From assembly GCF_000526495.1 (NCBI RefSeq), contig NZ_JAGE01000001.1, positions 3,034,001-3,098,000 on the forward strand: DNA of 64,000 nt. The letters run 5' to 3'. The stretch is from Ruminiclostridium josui JCM 17888 (GTDB lineage Bacteria; Bacillota; Clostridia; Acetivibrionales; DSM-1351). Positions 26,848 to 35,174 of the stretch are shown here, in pieces. How positions within the stretch are numbered: position 1 is the stretch's first letter; the number at the start of each line of letters is the position of its first letter. A program made the translations under genes and the position numbers. The notes under the pieces were generated by a model that did not search any database, was not told the DNA's origin, and saw only the letters and a list, made by a program, of their open reading frames with translations.

Positions 26848-28815
26848 CTACTTGTCAGAGTTATTATTGTTATACTCAATCATTAAGTCGGGATTATGTT
26901 TTTTTCCCATCTTGTGTCTTGCTTTGCGATTTTCAACAGTATCAAATATTATTGAAAAATCGTAGTCAGGTGGATACAACTCACTGGCAGGCACGTGGAG
27001 CTTTATTCTTTTGTGAGGGATAAGCTTTTTTTGGCCTTTAATCTGAACACCTATTTTGCCATACTCATTGGCTTTTTGATAGACCAAACCCAATTCTTTC
27101 TGGGGGAAGACCATAACACTGTCTCCTATGTTAAATTTGTTGCTTCGGTTTTGAGGTACAGATTTTTTTGGAGTTTCCTTAATTAACACAGGAGAGCCTT
27201 GGCCTGACATAATTTCAGTTTGCTTTTCCTTTTCGATAGCCCTTAAGAAAGATTCATGACTTTCTCGGATATAAGTTTTGCCGATGCTGTACTCCTTATA
27301 GGCAGCCTCATAAGCAAGTCTGAGAAGATGGGCAGGAAAACCTAGCCTTTTTGCAATGTACAGGGCACAGCTTTCTCCGGCTTCACCAATTTCAAGTTTA
27401 TATAATGGTTTTAGACTCTCTTTGTCAAAAGCCATTCTAGCATTAACAAGTCCGGGTGTATTTCTAGCATAGTCTTTTATTTCAGGGTAATGAGTAGTTG
27501 CCACAAAGAGGCAGCCTTTGTTTTTTAGTTCTTCCAGAATTGCTGTGGCTATACCCATTCCTTCTGCAGGGTCGGTTCCTGAGCCTACCTCATCCAAGAG
27601 GATAAGACTTTCTCTCGTAGATTGCTTTAGAATATCATTAATGGTTGTTATGTGTGCTGAAAACGTTGATAAATTTTCTGTAATGCTCTGACCATCGCCA
27701 ATATCACACAAAATCACATTATGCATTGAAAATACACTTCCCGTTTCAGCAGGAACATGAAGTCCGCTTTGAGCCATAATTGAAAGCAATCCTACAGTTT
27801 TAAGGGCAACAGTTTTACCTCCTGTATTTGGGCCTGTTATAACAACTCCTCTGGTTTTATTACCGATTTCAAAGTCAAGAGGTACACATTCTGACTGATT
27901 GAGAAGAGGATGCCGTCCGGATTTAATAGAAATCCTGCGGTTTATATGGATTTCAGCTGCATTTGCCTTCATTTGAGCAGAAAGTTTGGCCTTGGCAAAA
28001 TAAATATCTAAAGTTTCCATAATATCCACATTGGTTTTAATCACCGGTAATTGCTCATCTACTAATGAGGTCAGAGTATATAGGATTTTTCTTTCCTCAT
28101 TCTCTTCTTCAACAGTAAGGTTTGATATATCATCCTGTAGTTTGCGAACAACAGAAGGCTCTATAAAACATGTTCCTCCTGTAGCCGAGGTTTCTATCAA
28201 AGAACCTGCTACCATGTTTTTATATTCTTTTCTAACTGGCAGCACAAAATGCCCATTCCTCATAGAAACAAAACTGTCTGCAAACCATTCCTTTTTACCT
28301 CTTAAAATACTTTCGAGTTTAGAGCGTATTTGCTGATGGGCATTATCCTTTTTCCTACGTATATCTTTCAGTTTTGGTGAAGCAGAATCATCAACGCGAC
28401 CATTTCTTATTGAACCCTCAATTTCTTCACACAAGTCGTTAAGAGCATCTATTGAGTTTCCATAATAAGCAATATCATTCCCAAGGCTTTCTGCCCTTTT
28501 TAGATATGATTTCATGCGTCGGCAAGCCAGAAGAAACTGTGAGACTTCTTCAAATTGTTCAGGAACAAGCATCGCTCCTTTGGCACATAAATCAAGAATT
28601 TTATCAAGCTCGTTCATTGAAGAGAGAGGGGGAGTACCCAAGCTTTCAAGAAGCCTCTTTGAATCAGTGGTTTCCTTCATTCTTCTTTTACATTCACTTT
28701 CGCTCATATATGGTTCAAGCAGTGAAAGTTTATCTTTAGCTTTCTGGGAAACGGCATTTTCCACAAGCATTTCAATTATTTTGTTAAATTCAAGTGTTAT
28801 AGCATATTTGTTCAT
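26848..28815 (-). CDS. MutS2-like ATPase lacking the Smr nuclease domain
   Basis: 655 residues; full MutS2 proteins have about 780-790. A helical core/clamp region (about 1-300) is followed by the MutS ATPase: Walker A GPNTGGKT at 328-335, the STFSAHITTINDI signature, LILLDEVGSGTDP (Walker B) and ATTHYPEIKDYA. A linker with a KOW-like segment (FNIGDSVMVFPQKELGLVY) follows, then the protein ends at MIEYNNNNSDK just where the Smr domain would begin. The end is clean, next to a terminator, so this looks like a natural short form. MutS2 proteins act on branched DNA or on collided ribosomes; without Smr it probably senses or remodels rather than cuts (inference). Preceded by a long leader RNA. Confidence 0.88.
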   Translation of the reverse strand: MNKYAITLEFNKIIEMLVENAVSQKAKDKLSLLEPYMSESECKRRMKETTDSKRLLESLGTPPLSSMNELDKILDLCAKGAMLVPEQFEEVSQFLLACRRMKSYLKRAESLGNDIAYYGNSIDALNDLCEEIEGSIRNGRVDDSASPKLKDIRRKKDNAHQQIRSKLESILRGKKEWFADSFVSMRNGHFVLPVRKEYKNMVAGSLIETSATGGTCFIEPSVVRKLQDDISNLTVEEENEERKILYTLTSLVDEQLPVIKTNVDIMETLDIYFAKAKLSAQMKANAAEIHINRRISIKSGRHPLLNQSECVPLDFEIGNKTRGVVITGPNTGGKTVALKTVGLLSIMAQSGLHVPAETGSVFSMHNVILCDIGDGQSITENLSTFSAHITTINDILKQSTRESLILLDEVGSGTDPAEGMGIATAILEELKNKGCLFVATTHYPEIKDYARNTPGLVNARMAFDKESLKPLYKLEIGEAGESCALYIAKRLGFPAHLLRLAYEAAYKEYSIGKTYIRESHESFLRAIEKEKQTEIMSGQGSPVLIKETPKKSVPQNRSNKFNIGDSVMVFPQKELGLVYQKANEYGKIGVQIKGQKKLIPHKRIKLHVPASELYPPDYDFSIIFDTVENRKARHKMGKKHNPDLMIEYNNNNSDK

Positions 28816-28918
28816 AATTATCCTCCTGTTATTAGCAGGCAGATAGGTGTGTCCAATCTGCGTGAAAATTTATTTTAATTAATGGGACACGAGCCATATA
28901 TATACGTTCACCAGAACA

Positions 28919-29204
28919 AATTAAAAAGCGTAACAGGAACAAACCCGTCACGCTTTGCTAAAATCATTTGAATACGGCTAATAACTATATATTAGTAAAA
29001 ATGGTTTTGAAGCATATCTGTAATGTACTGAACGTACGAAGCAGGTGTCCTAAGATACCAAAATAAAGGTATCTGTAATAAAAAAGGTACACTAAATAAA
29101 CAGGATTACGACCTGTTTAAGAAAAGAACCTTTTACAACTATTTAGTTGTTAATCACCTTTACAGATAATACTGACATCAAAACTTTCCTTCCATGTTAA
29201 AATT
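28919..29204 (-). ncRNA. Candidate structured RNA / attenuated leader upstream of mutS2
   Basis: Starts at a predicted promoter and ends at an intrinsic terminator (13-pair stem 28925-28956, loop TTTGTT, then T-run), about 285 nt with no ORF. The 5' domain folds as a three-way junction: P1 TATCTGTAA / TTACAGATA (29160-29168 with 29070-29078), P2 hairpin CAACT-AAAT-AGTTG (29136-29149), and P3 with outer AAAAGGT / ACCTTTT and inner AAACAGG / CCTGTTT. The P1 partner sequence is repeated at about 29015-29023, so a second, exclusive pairing is possible. No T-box motif and no riboswitch class I know. It is either a leader with conditional termination or a free small RNA. Confidence 0.5.
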
Positions 29205-29210
29205 TACTTC

Positions 29211-29240
29211 ATGATAGCATATGCCATTTAAAGTTGTCAA
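29211..29240 (-). promoter_or_regulatory. Predicted promoter of the mutS2 leader RNA
   Basis: On the minus strand, TTGACA (29240-29235), 18-bp spacer, TATCAT (29216-29211). Confidence 0.6.
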
Positions 29241-29257
29241 GGAACTAAAGAGTAATA

Positions 29258-29295
29258 ATAAAAAACTCTTTTAACAATAAAGTTAAAAGAGTTTT
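29258..29295 (-). terminator. Terminator of the tRNA-Gln/tRNA-Lys transcript
   Basis: Perfect stem AAAACTCTTTTAAC / GTTAAAAGAGTTTT immediately after the tRNA-Lys CCA, with a T-run on the minus strand. Confidence 0.9.
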
Positions 29296-29370
29296 GGTGA
29301 CCCATCGGCGATTCGAACGCCGGACACCTTGATTAAAAGTCAAGTGCTCTGCCAACTGAGCTAATGGGTC
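29295..29370 (-). tRNA. tRNA-Lys (anticodon UUU)
   Basis: Minus strand: acceptor GACCCAT / ATGGGTC, discriminator A, CCA encoded. D-arm AGCTCAGTTGGCAGAGC, anticodon stem TTGAC with loop TTTTAAT-type around TTT, T-arm CGGCGTTCGAATCGCCG. Confidence 0.95.
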
Positions 29371-29373
29371 AAA

Positions 29374-29450
29374 TGGCTGGGATGGCTGGACTCGAACCAA
29401 CGAAATGCCAGAGTCAAAGTCTGGTGCCTTACCGACTTGGCTACATCCCA
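29374..29450 (-). tRNA. tRNA-Gln (anticodon UUG)
   Basis: Minus strand: acceptor TGGGATG / CATCCCA, discriminator G, CCA encoded. D-arm AGCCAAGTCGGTAAGGC, anticodon stem CCAGA / TCTGG with loop CTTTGAC, T-arm with GGTTCGAGTCC. Three bases from tRNA-Lys, co-transcribed. Confidence 0.95.
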
Positions 29451-29468
29451 ACGTCAAGCGCAAAACCT

Positions 29469-29497
29469 ATTATAAAGGGGTTTGCACTTTTTGTCAA
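29469..29497 (-). promoter_or_regulatory. tRNA-Gln/Lys promoter
   Basis: Perfect consensus on the minus strand: TTGACA (29497-29492), 17 bp, TATAAT (29474-29469), 18 bp upstream of tRNA-Gln. Confidence 0.9.
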
Positions 29498-29518
29498 GCA
29501 TTATCAAAAAAAATATTT

Positions 29519-31141
29519 TTAATATTTTTTAACTTTAAAATCCTGTGTTGCTATATCAATAAGTTTAAGGTCTTTATTTCTCTCTTCTGCCATACGTATA
29601 GACCATTCATTCTCAAATAGAATTGAATTTCTTCCTTCTTTATCCTCAACAATAATTGATGTACTTGGCAAATTTAATTTTCTGGGATCAAGACCTTCAT
29701 TTTCAATCCACCTTGCGTGTCTAAAAGGAAGATTCTGAACACGAAGGGAAACACCGTATTCATTTTTTAGTCTGTACTCAAGAACTTCAAACTGCAAGGC
29801 ACCTACAACACCTATAATCAGAGCTTCAATACCTATGTCAATCTGTTTGAATACCTGTATGGCGCCTTCCTCAGATAATTGGTCAATTCCTTTAATAAAT
29901 TGCTTTCTCTTCATTGTATCTGCAGGAGATACTCTTGCAAAAAATTCGGCAGGGAAGATAGGAATACCTTCAAACCTTACATTGCCATTTCCTTGATATA
30001 ATGTATCACCCAGATTGAAAATGCCCGGATCAAACAAACCAATTATGTCACCTGGATATGCTTCTTCCACGATAGTTCTTTCCTGAGCCATAAACTGCTG
30101 CGGCTGTGAAAGACGTACATCTTTTCCTGTATTTACATGCTTTACGGTCATACCTTTTGTGAACTTTCCTGAGCATACCCGTAAAAAAGCAAGCCTGTCC
30201 CTGTGAGTGGGATTCATATTTGCTTGTATTTTAAATATAAAACCAGAGAACTTGTCGCTTTCAGGATCAATTTCACCATTGGAAGTTGCCTTGACTCCAG
30301 GTGAAGGCGCTAATTCCAAAAAGGATTCAAGGAATGGCTGAACACCGAAATTTGTCATGGCACTTCCGAAGAACATAGGAGTCAACTCTCCGCTGCGAAT
30401 TTTTTTCTTGTCAAACTCGTCTCCGGCCAAATCCAAAAGCTCTATATCCTCACAAAGCTTCTCGTGGTAATGACTTCCAAGAAGGTCAGCAAATATCTTA
30501 TCATCAACTTTACCGACTGTTGATGATACTTGGGTTTGTCCATGTGAACCGCCGTCAAAAAGCTCTATTTGCGAAAGCTTTCTGTTATATATACCTTTAA
30601 AATCACCTTCTGTACCTATAGGCCAGTTCATAGGATAGGAGCGGATTCCCAAAACCTGTTCGATTTCTTCCATAAGCTCAAAGGGGTCCTTGCTGGCACG
30701 GTCCATTTTATTTACAAATGTAAATATGGGAATACCCCTCATTTTGCAAACATGAAATAGTTTAATTGTTTGTGCTTCCACACCTTTGGCACCGTCAATA
30801 AGCATGACTGCACTATCAGCGGCAACAAGAGTTCGGTAAGTGTCCTCACTGAAATCCTGGTGACCAGGTGTATCCAATATATTGATACAATAGCCGTTAT
30901 ATTCAAACTGCATTACACTTGAAGTAACTGATATTCCTCTTTGCTTTTCAATCTCCATCCAGTCGGACACAGCGTATTTATTGGCTTTTCTTGCTTTAAC
31001 AGAACCTGCAAGTCGTATAGCTCCTCCATAAAGTAGAAGTTTTTCGGTTAAAGTGGTTTTTCCTGCGTCAGGGTGAGAAATAATAGCAAAAGTTTTTCTG
31101 CGAGATACTTCTCTTTTTATTTCATCTTTTAAATCAGGCAT
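29519..31141 (-). CDS. prfC: Peptide chain release factor 3
   Basis: GTPase that recycles RF1/RF2 from the ribosome after termination. 540 residues, near the usual 525-530. The G-domain motifs are P-loop SHPDAGKTT (22-30), switch II DTPGHQDF, and NKMDR for guanine recognition. WMEIEKQRGISVTSSVMQF is the switch I region specific to RF3 rather than EF-G. Domains II and III follow (GDIIGLFDPGIFNLGDTLY; LQFEVLEYRLKNEYGV). The start codon follows GAGGTTAT on the minus strand. No clear terminator between it and the tRNA promoter. Confidence 0.97.
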   Translation of the reverse strand: MPDLKDEIKREVSRRKTFAIISHPDAGKTTLTEKLLLYGGAIRLAGSVKARKANKYAVSDWMEIEKQRGISVTSSVMQFEYNGYCINILDTPGHQDFSEDTYRTLVAADSAVMLIDGAKGVEAQTIKLFHVCKMRGIPIFTFVNKMDRASKDPFELMEEIEQVLGIRSYPMNWPIGTEGDFKGIYNRKLSQIELFDGGSHGQTQVSSTVGKVDDKIFADLLGSHYHEKLCEDIELLDLAGDEFDKKKIRSGELTPMFFGSAMTNFGVQPFLESFLELAPSPGVKATSNGEIDPESDKFSGFIFKIQANMNPTHRDRLAFLRVCSGKFTKGMTVKHVNTGKDVRLSQPQQFMAQERTIVEEAYPGDIIGLFDPGIFNLGDTLYQGNGNVRFEGIPIFPAEFFARVSPADTMKRKQFIKGIDQLSEEGAIQVFKQIDIGIEALIIGVVGALQFEVLEYRLKNEYGVSLRVQNLPFRHARWIENEGLDPRKLNLPSTSIIVEDKEGRNSILFENEWSIRMAEERNKDLKLIDIATQDFKVKKY

Positions 31142-31385
31142 CTTTTATAACCTCTCGAAATTCTATTAATAACCACGTTTCATTGTATATTATAGCCTTG
31201 TTACTGTCAAATAGTAATGAATATTAGAAAATTGTTTTACAATATCTAAATTTGTGTTAAAATTTACCAAAGACTTTCAAATGGTAGCTTAATTGTTGAA
31301 AGGGTATTTAAAAATTCTTATAAAATAGTATAATTAGGTAAACGTTATATAAAGTCATGTACAATAAAGGATTCGGAGGTTTTGA

Positions 31386-33044
31386 ATGAGCAACGGTCAA
31401 ATATTTATTACAATAAAGAATCAAAATTATGAATTGGAAGAAAGCATTACTTTACTGGAGTTAAGCAAACGTTTTAAAAAGGAATACGTATCCACAATTG
31501 TTGCGGCGAGAGTTAATAATGATATTAAGGAACTTAGCTTTAGAATAAAAGAAAACGCTGATATAAGTTTTATAGATTTAACCGATGAAGACGGAATGAG
31601 AATTTACAGGAGAAGTTTGTATTTTATATTTATCATGGCAGTTCATGATGTTTTTCCTGATAGAAAAGCAGTGATAAGCCATCCTATGAGCAATGGTGTT
31701 TACTGCGAAATAAACGGTAAGGATGAGCTCACTGAGGATGATATTGAGCTGGTCGAGAAAAGAATGAGAGAGATAGTATCTGAGAAAATACCCTTTGAAA
31801 AAAAGGAAATTTCAACAGAAAGTGCGAGAAAGCTGTATAAGGAAAATGGTAAACTAGATAAGTATGAAGTGCTGGAACACAGGCAGAAGCCATATGTTAC
31901 TTTTTACAATTGCGGTGGCTATGAAGATTATTATTACGGGTACATGGTACCTGATACAGGATATATAAACTGTTTTGCACTAAAGTTTCATAAACCCGGC
32001 GTAGTTATCCAGTTTCCGACCAAGACAGACCCTTGCAAACTTCAGCCTTTTACTGAGCAGAAAAAGCTGTTTAATGTATTTATTGAATATAAAAAATGGG
32101 TGAGAATATTAGGTGTCGAGAACATTGGTTCACTTAATGAAATTGTAAGATCCGGTGAAATAGGTGATCTTATAAGAGTAAACGAAGCCCTGCATGAGAA
32201 GAAGATTGCGCAAATTGCAGATAAAATAACAAACAATGAAGAGGAAAAAAGAATCGTACTTATTTCAGGCCCATCGTCTTCAGGAAAAACAACATTTGCA
32301 AACAGGCTGGGTATACAGCTTAGGGTAAACGGTTTTGTACCAAGAACCATTTCCCTTGACAACTACTTTGTAAACAGGGACAAAACTCCTATAGATGAAT
32401 ATGGAGAATATGATTATGAGGCACTTGAAGCTATTGACATTGATTTGTTTAATGAGCATCTTTCCCAGTTGCTAAAAGGCAATGAAGTTGAAATACCGAT
32501 TTATAATTTCGAGACAGGGTCCAGAGAGCCGGTAGGTAAAAGAATGGTTATGAAGGATAATAATATCCTTGTAATTGAAGGGATTCACGGTCTAAATGAC
32601 AAACTTACCGAATTAGTGTCCAGTGAAGATAAATATAAAATCTATGTCAGTGCATTAACATCTATAAACATTGATGACCATAATAGAATACCGTCAACTG
32701 ATACCAGAATCTTAAGGAGAATTGTAAGAGATAATCAATTTAGAGGGTGTTCTGCAATTAATACAATAAACAGGTGGCCTTCAGTACGGAGGGGTGAGGA
32801 GAAGAATATATTTCCTTTTCAGGAAAATGCAGACGTTATGTTTAATTCATCTCTTGTATATGAACTTTGTCTGCTAAAAGTATATGCAGAGCCTTTGCTC
32901 CTTAAACTTGGGCCTGATAATGAAAGATACTCAGAAGTGAAAAGGTTAATAGAGTTTTTGAGTTACTTCTTGCCAATAGATGAAAAAGATGTTCCCAATA
33001 ATTCAATTGTAAAAGAGTTTATCGGTGGAAGTTGTTTCTTCTAA
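31386..33044 (+). CDS. TGS-like/nucleoside (uridine) kinase fusion protein
   Basis: 552 residues. The N-terminus (about 1-70, IFITIKNQNYELEESITLLE) looks like a TGS domain. Residues about 75-260 resemble the ThrRS second additional domain (AVHDVFPDRKAVISHPMSNG). A C-terminal uridine kinase/phosphoribulokinase-type P-loop domain follows, with GPSSSGKTT at about 294-302, ISLDNYFVNRDKTP, and VIEGIHGLND. The same architecture is widespread in clostridia and is annotated as nucleoside kinase; phosphorylation of uridine or another nucleoside is family-based. Start: GGAGGTTTTGA-ATG. A -10 TATAAT element lies about 60 bp upstream. The TGS part may sense nucleotides (inference). Confidence 0.88.
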   Translation: MSNGQIFITIKNQNYELEESITLLELSKRFKKEYVSTIVAARVNNDIKELSFRIKENADISFIDLTDEDGMRIYRRSLYFIFIMAVHDVFPDRKAVISHPMSNGVYCEINGKDELTEDDIELVEKRMREIVSEKIPFEKKEISTESARKLYKENGKLDKYEVLEHRQKPYVTFYNCGGYEDYYYGYMVPDTGYINCFALKFHKPGVVIQFPTKTDPCKLQPFTEQKKLFNVFIEYKKWVRILGVENIGSLNEIVRSGEIGDLIRVNEALHEKKIAQIADKITNNEEEKRIVLISGPSSSGKTTFANRLGIQLRVNGFVPRTISLDNYFVNRDKTPIDEYGEYDYEALEAIDIDLFNEHLSQLLKGNEVEIPIYNFETGSREPVGKRMVMKDNNILVIEGIHGLNDKLTELVSSEDKYKIYVSALTSINIDDHNRIPSTDTRILRRIVRDNQFRGCSAINTINRWPSVRRGEEKNIFPFQENADVMFNSSLVYELCLLKVYAEPLLLKLGPDNERYSEVKRLIEFLSYFLPIDEKDVPNNSIVKEFIGGSCFF

Positions 33045-33194
33045 AAGCATTTAAAAGGCTGTTTCAAGGGTGTTCTGCCTTAAGGATGAGTGATTATCCT
33101 AAAAGTAGAGCAGCCGGAAACTATTTTGGGGATAATATTTGTAAAAAGTTTATAGAACCTATTGTTCCTACAAATTTACGGAGGAAGAACATAT

Positions 33195-33992
33195 ATGAAT
33201 TATATTCAAAGCAGTCAGAACTCATCTATAAAGGAAATCAAGTCCCTGCATTTAAAAAAAAACAGGGATTCTCAGGGCTTATATTTTGTAGAGGGAATAC
33301 GCTTTGTTAGTGATGCTATTGATAACGGACAGGTTATTTCAAAAATAATAATTTCTGATAAGCTAGAGGGCCTTAATGGTGGTAGTGAACTGATAGAAAA
33401 GGTTAAAAGTGTATGTAGCGACATAAGCCTTGTTCCTGAAAAATTGTTCAAAGAAGTCTCAGATACTCAGAACCCTCAAGGTATTCTTGCAGTTCTTAAA
33501 AAGAGTCATTTTGATTTTCAGAAGGTTATTGAGGAAGGCAGTTCGGTGGTAATATTGGATTGCCTCCAAGATCCCGGCAACGCAGGGACAATCATAAGAA
33601 CTGCAGATGCCGCAGGAATTTCAGCAGTTCTTATGTCCAAGGGCTGTGTAGATCTTTATTCTCCCAAAGTTCTTAGATCTACAATGGGCTCTGTTTTTCA
33701 TATTCCCATATTTGAAGGGTTGAATATTACAGAAACTATCCAAGTACTTAAACAAAAAGGTTACAAGGTAATAGCTTCTCATTTGTCAGGTAAAAACAAT
33801 TATTTTCAAGAGGATATGACAGGCAGAAGTGCCATAGTTATAGGCAATGAGGCAAATGGTATTTCTGATGATACAGCTAATATGTCGGACAGTCTCGTGA
33901 GAATACCCATGCCAGGCAAGGCTGAATCATTGAACGCTTCCATTGCGGCCTCTATAATGATTTATGAAATTGTGAGACAGAAAGTTATATGA
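33195..33992 (+). CDS. TrmH/SpoU-family RNA 2'-O-methyltransferase
   Basis: SPOUT-class, SAM-dependent methylase of tRNA or 23S rRNA ribose, 265 residues. The N-terminal L30e-like substrate-binding domain (about 1-100, SSIKEIKSLHLKKNRDSQGL, YFVEGIRFVSDAI) is followed by the trefoil-knot domain: VVILDCLQDPGNAGTIIRTA (motif 1), AIVIGNEANGIS (motif 2) and RIPMPGKAESLNASIAASIM (motif 3). I use the ATG at 33195 with GGAGGAAG upstream; ATG codons further upstream have no such site. The target nucleotide cannot be told. The 150 bp between it and the kinase has small hairpins but no T-run. Confidence 0.92.
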   Translation: MNYIQSSQNSSIKEIKSLHLKKNRDSQGLYFVEGIRFVSDAIDNGQVISKIIISDKLEGLNGGSELIEKVKSVCSDISLVPEKLFKEVSDTQNPQGILAVLKKSHFDFQKVIEEGSSVVILDCLQDPGNAGTIIRTADAAGISAVLMSKGCVDLYSPKVLRSTMGSVFHIPIFEGLNITETIQVLKQKGYKVIASHLSGKNNYFQEDMTGRSAIVIGNEANGISDDTANMSDSLVRIPMPGKAESLNASIAASIMIYEIVRQKVI

Positions 33993-34008
33993 TTTTAGTT
34001 ATTAGTAC

Positions 34009-34060
34009 TTGTAGAATTACCAAAATCCGTATATAATACTCTTAAATGGGAACGTTCCCA
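34009..34060 (+). promoter_or_regulatory. lacI-type regulator promoter with operator
   Basis: -35 TTGTAG (34009-34014), 17 bp, -10 TATAAT (34032-34037), and a perfect 14-bp palindrome TGGGAACGTTCCCA at 34047-34060, at about +3 to +17. The same core occurs before the GH94 gene. A repressor bound here would block its own transcription. Confidence 0.8.
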
Positions 34061-34085
34061 TACTAATCGTTTCATGGAGGAATTA

Positions 34086-35099
34086 TTGAACAATATTTTT
34101 GATATAGCGAGGATGGCAGGTGTATCAAAAACTACGGTTTCAAGGGTAATAAACAACCAGCCCGGTGTCAGGGAGGAAACCCGTATAAAGGTACAGGAAG
34201 CCATAAAAAAGCTAAATTACGTTCCGAATCATGTTGCCAGAAGTCTTGTTTCAAGAAAAACCGGGGTTATCGGAGTTGTCTTAAATGAATTTAATGCTTC
34301 TGTGTATCTCAAACTTGCAAATCATCTGGAAAAATACGCAGCTCAATATAATTACAATGTAGTTTTCTGCAGTTCAAACGACAATTACGATTCCAAATCC
34401 AGATATGTTCAGTATTTCACCGGAGGTGCTGCAGACGGGCTTATACTGTTTGGAAGTGACTCGAGAGACAGAGAGTTGGTTAAGCAAGTTCTTAAAACAG
34501 GCTTTCCATTAGTATTAATAGAGAATCACTTTAACAATATAAAGGTAAATAATATAATAATTGATAATTTTTCGGGAGCAGTAAATATTGTAAATTATTT
34601 GGTAGAGTTGGGTCATCGTAAAATTGCACACATTACCGGAAATAAAAATCACAAAGTTACGTTGGAAAGACTCAACGGTTATATAAAAGCCTTAGATAAA
34701 AACGGCATAGATTACAACAAGGAATACGTCATACATACAGATTCAGGTGAGCAAAGCGGATACAAATCTGCAGACAAATTGCTAAGATTAAAAGAGCCTC
34801 CCACTGCCATTTTTACTTTTAATGATATACAGGGATATGAGGTAATTCAAAGAGCATCCGAGTTGGGAATAAGTGTTCCTCAGGACTTATCAGTGGTTGG
34901 TTTTGATAATATTTACGATATACTAAAGTTTATACCGTCAAATATTCGGCTGACTTCTATGAAACAGCCCATGGACAAAGTGGCTGAGGCCGCAATACGT
35001 TTAATGATGACAAATATTGATAATATTAATGCACAACCTCAGATTATTTCATTTGAAACGGAAATATTTCATGGTACTTCTTGTTGTAAAATGAAATAG
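34086..35099 (+). CDS. LacI-family transcriptional regulator of cellobiose use
   Basis: 337 residues from a TTG start at 34086, preceded by ATGGAGGAAT (an ATG at 34074 is itself part of the ribosome-binding site). The N-terminal LacI helix-turn-helix (NIFDIARMAGVSKTTVSRVINN) and hinge (LNYVPNHVARSLVSRKTG) are followed by a periplasmic-binding-protein-like effector domain (GVIGVVLNEFNASVY, VVGFDNIYDILKF, TSMKQPMDKVAEAA). Its own promoter and the following cellobiose phosphorylase gene share a GGGAACGTTCCC palindrome, so it probably represses both. The inducer is probably a cello-oligosaccharide (inference). Confidence 0.92.
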   Translation: MNNIFDIARMAGVSKTTVSRVINNQPGVREETRIKVQEAIKKLNYVPNHVARSLVSRKTGVIGVVLNEFNASVYLKLANHLEKYAAQYNYNVVFCSSNDNYDSKSRYVQYFTGGAADGLILFGSDSRDRELVKQVLKTGFPLVLIENHFNNIKVNNIIIDNFSGAVNIVNYLVELGHRKIAHITGNKNHKVTLERLNGYIKALDKNGIDYNKEYVIHTDSGEQSGYKSADKLLRLKEPPTAIFTFNDIQGYEVIQRASELGISVPQDLSVVGFDNIYDILKFIPSNIRLTSMKQPMDKVAEAAIRLMMTNIDNINAQPQIISFETEIFHGTSCCKMK

Positions 35100-35131
35100 C
35101 TGAGGGAAACTTTATAAATTATTATTTTTTA

Positions 35132-35161
35132 GCATACAATGGGAACGTTCCCGTTGTATGC
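35132..35161 (+). promoter_or_regulatory. Extended LacI operator / hairpin before the GH94 gene
   Basis: 30-bp palindrome with arms GCATACAA and TTGTATGC around the core GGGAACGTTCCC (35141-35152); one central-flank mismatch. It sits just before the Shine-Dalgarno AAAGGAGG (35162-35169), so in RNA it would be a strong hairpin touching the ribosome-binding site. Confidence 0.8.
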
Positions 35162-35174
35162 AAAGGAGGAAAAT

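Noticed and set aside
28816-29204. T-box leader before mutS2
   Set aside because: No GGGTGGTACCGCG-type element and the downstream gene is not amino-acid related.
29245-29463. 72-codon frame on the minus strand
   Set aside because: It is read through tRNA-Gln and tRNA-Lys.
33032-33310. 92-codon frame between the kinase and methylase genes
   Set aside because: Overlaps both real genes in another frame and has no ribosome-binding site.
34047-34060. GGGAACGTTCCC palindromes as LexA boxes (contain GAAC and GTTC)
   Set aside because: LexA boxes need four bases between GAAC and GTTC; here the halves overlap around a central CG, the LacI geometry, and both lie at a lacI-type gene and its neighbour.
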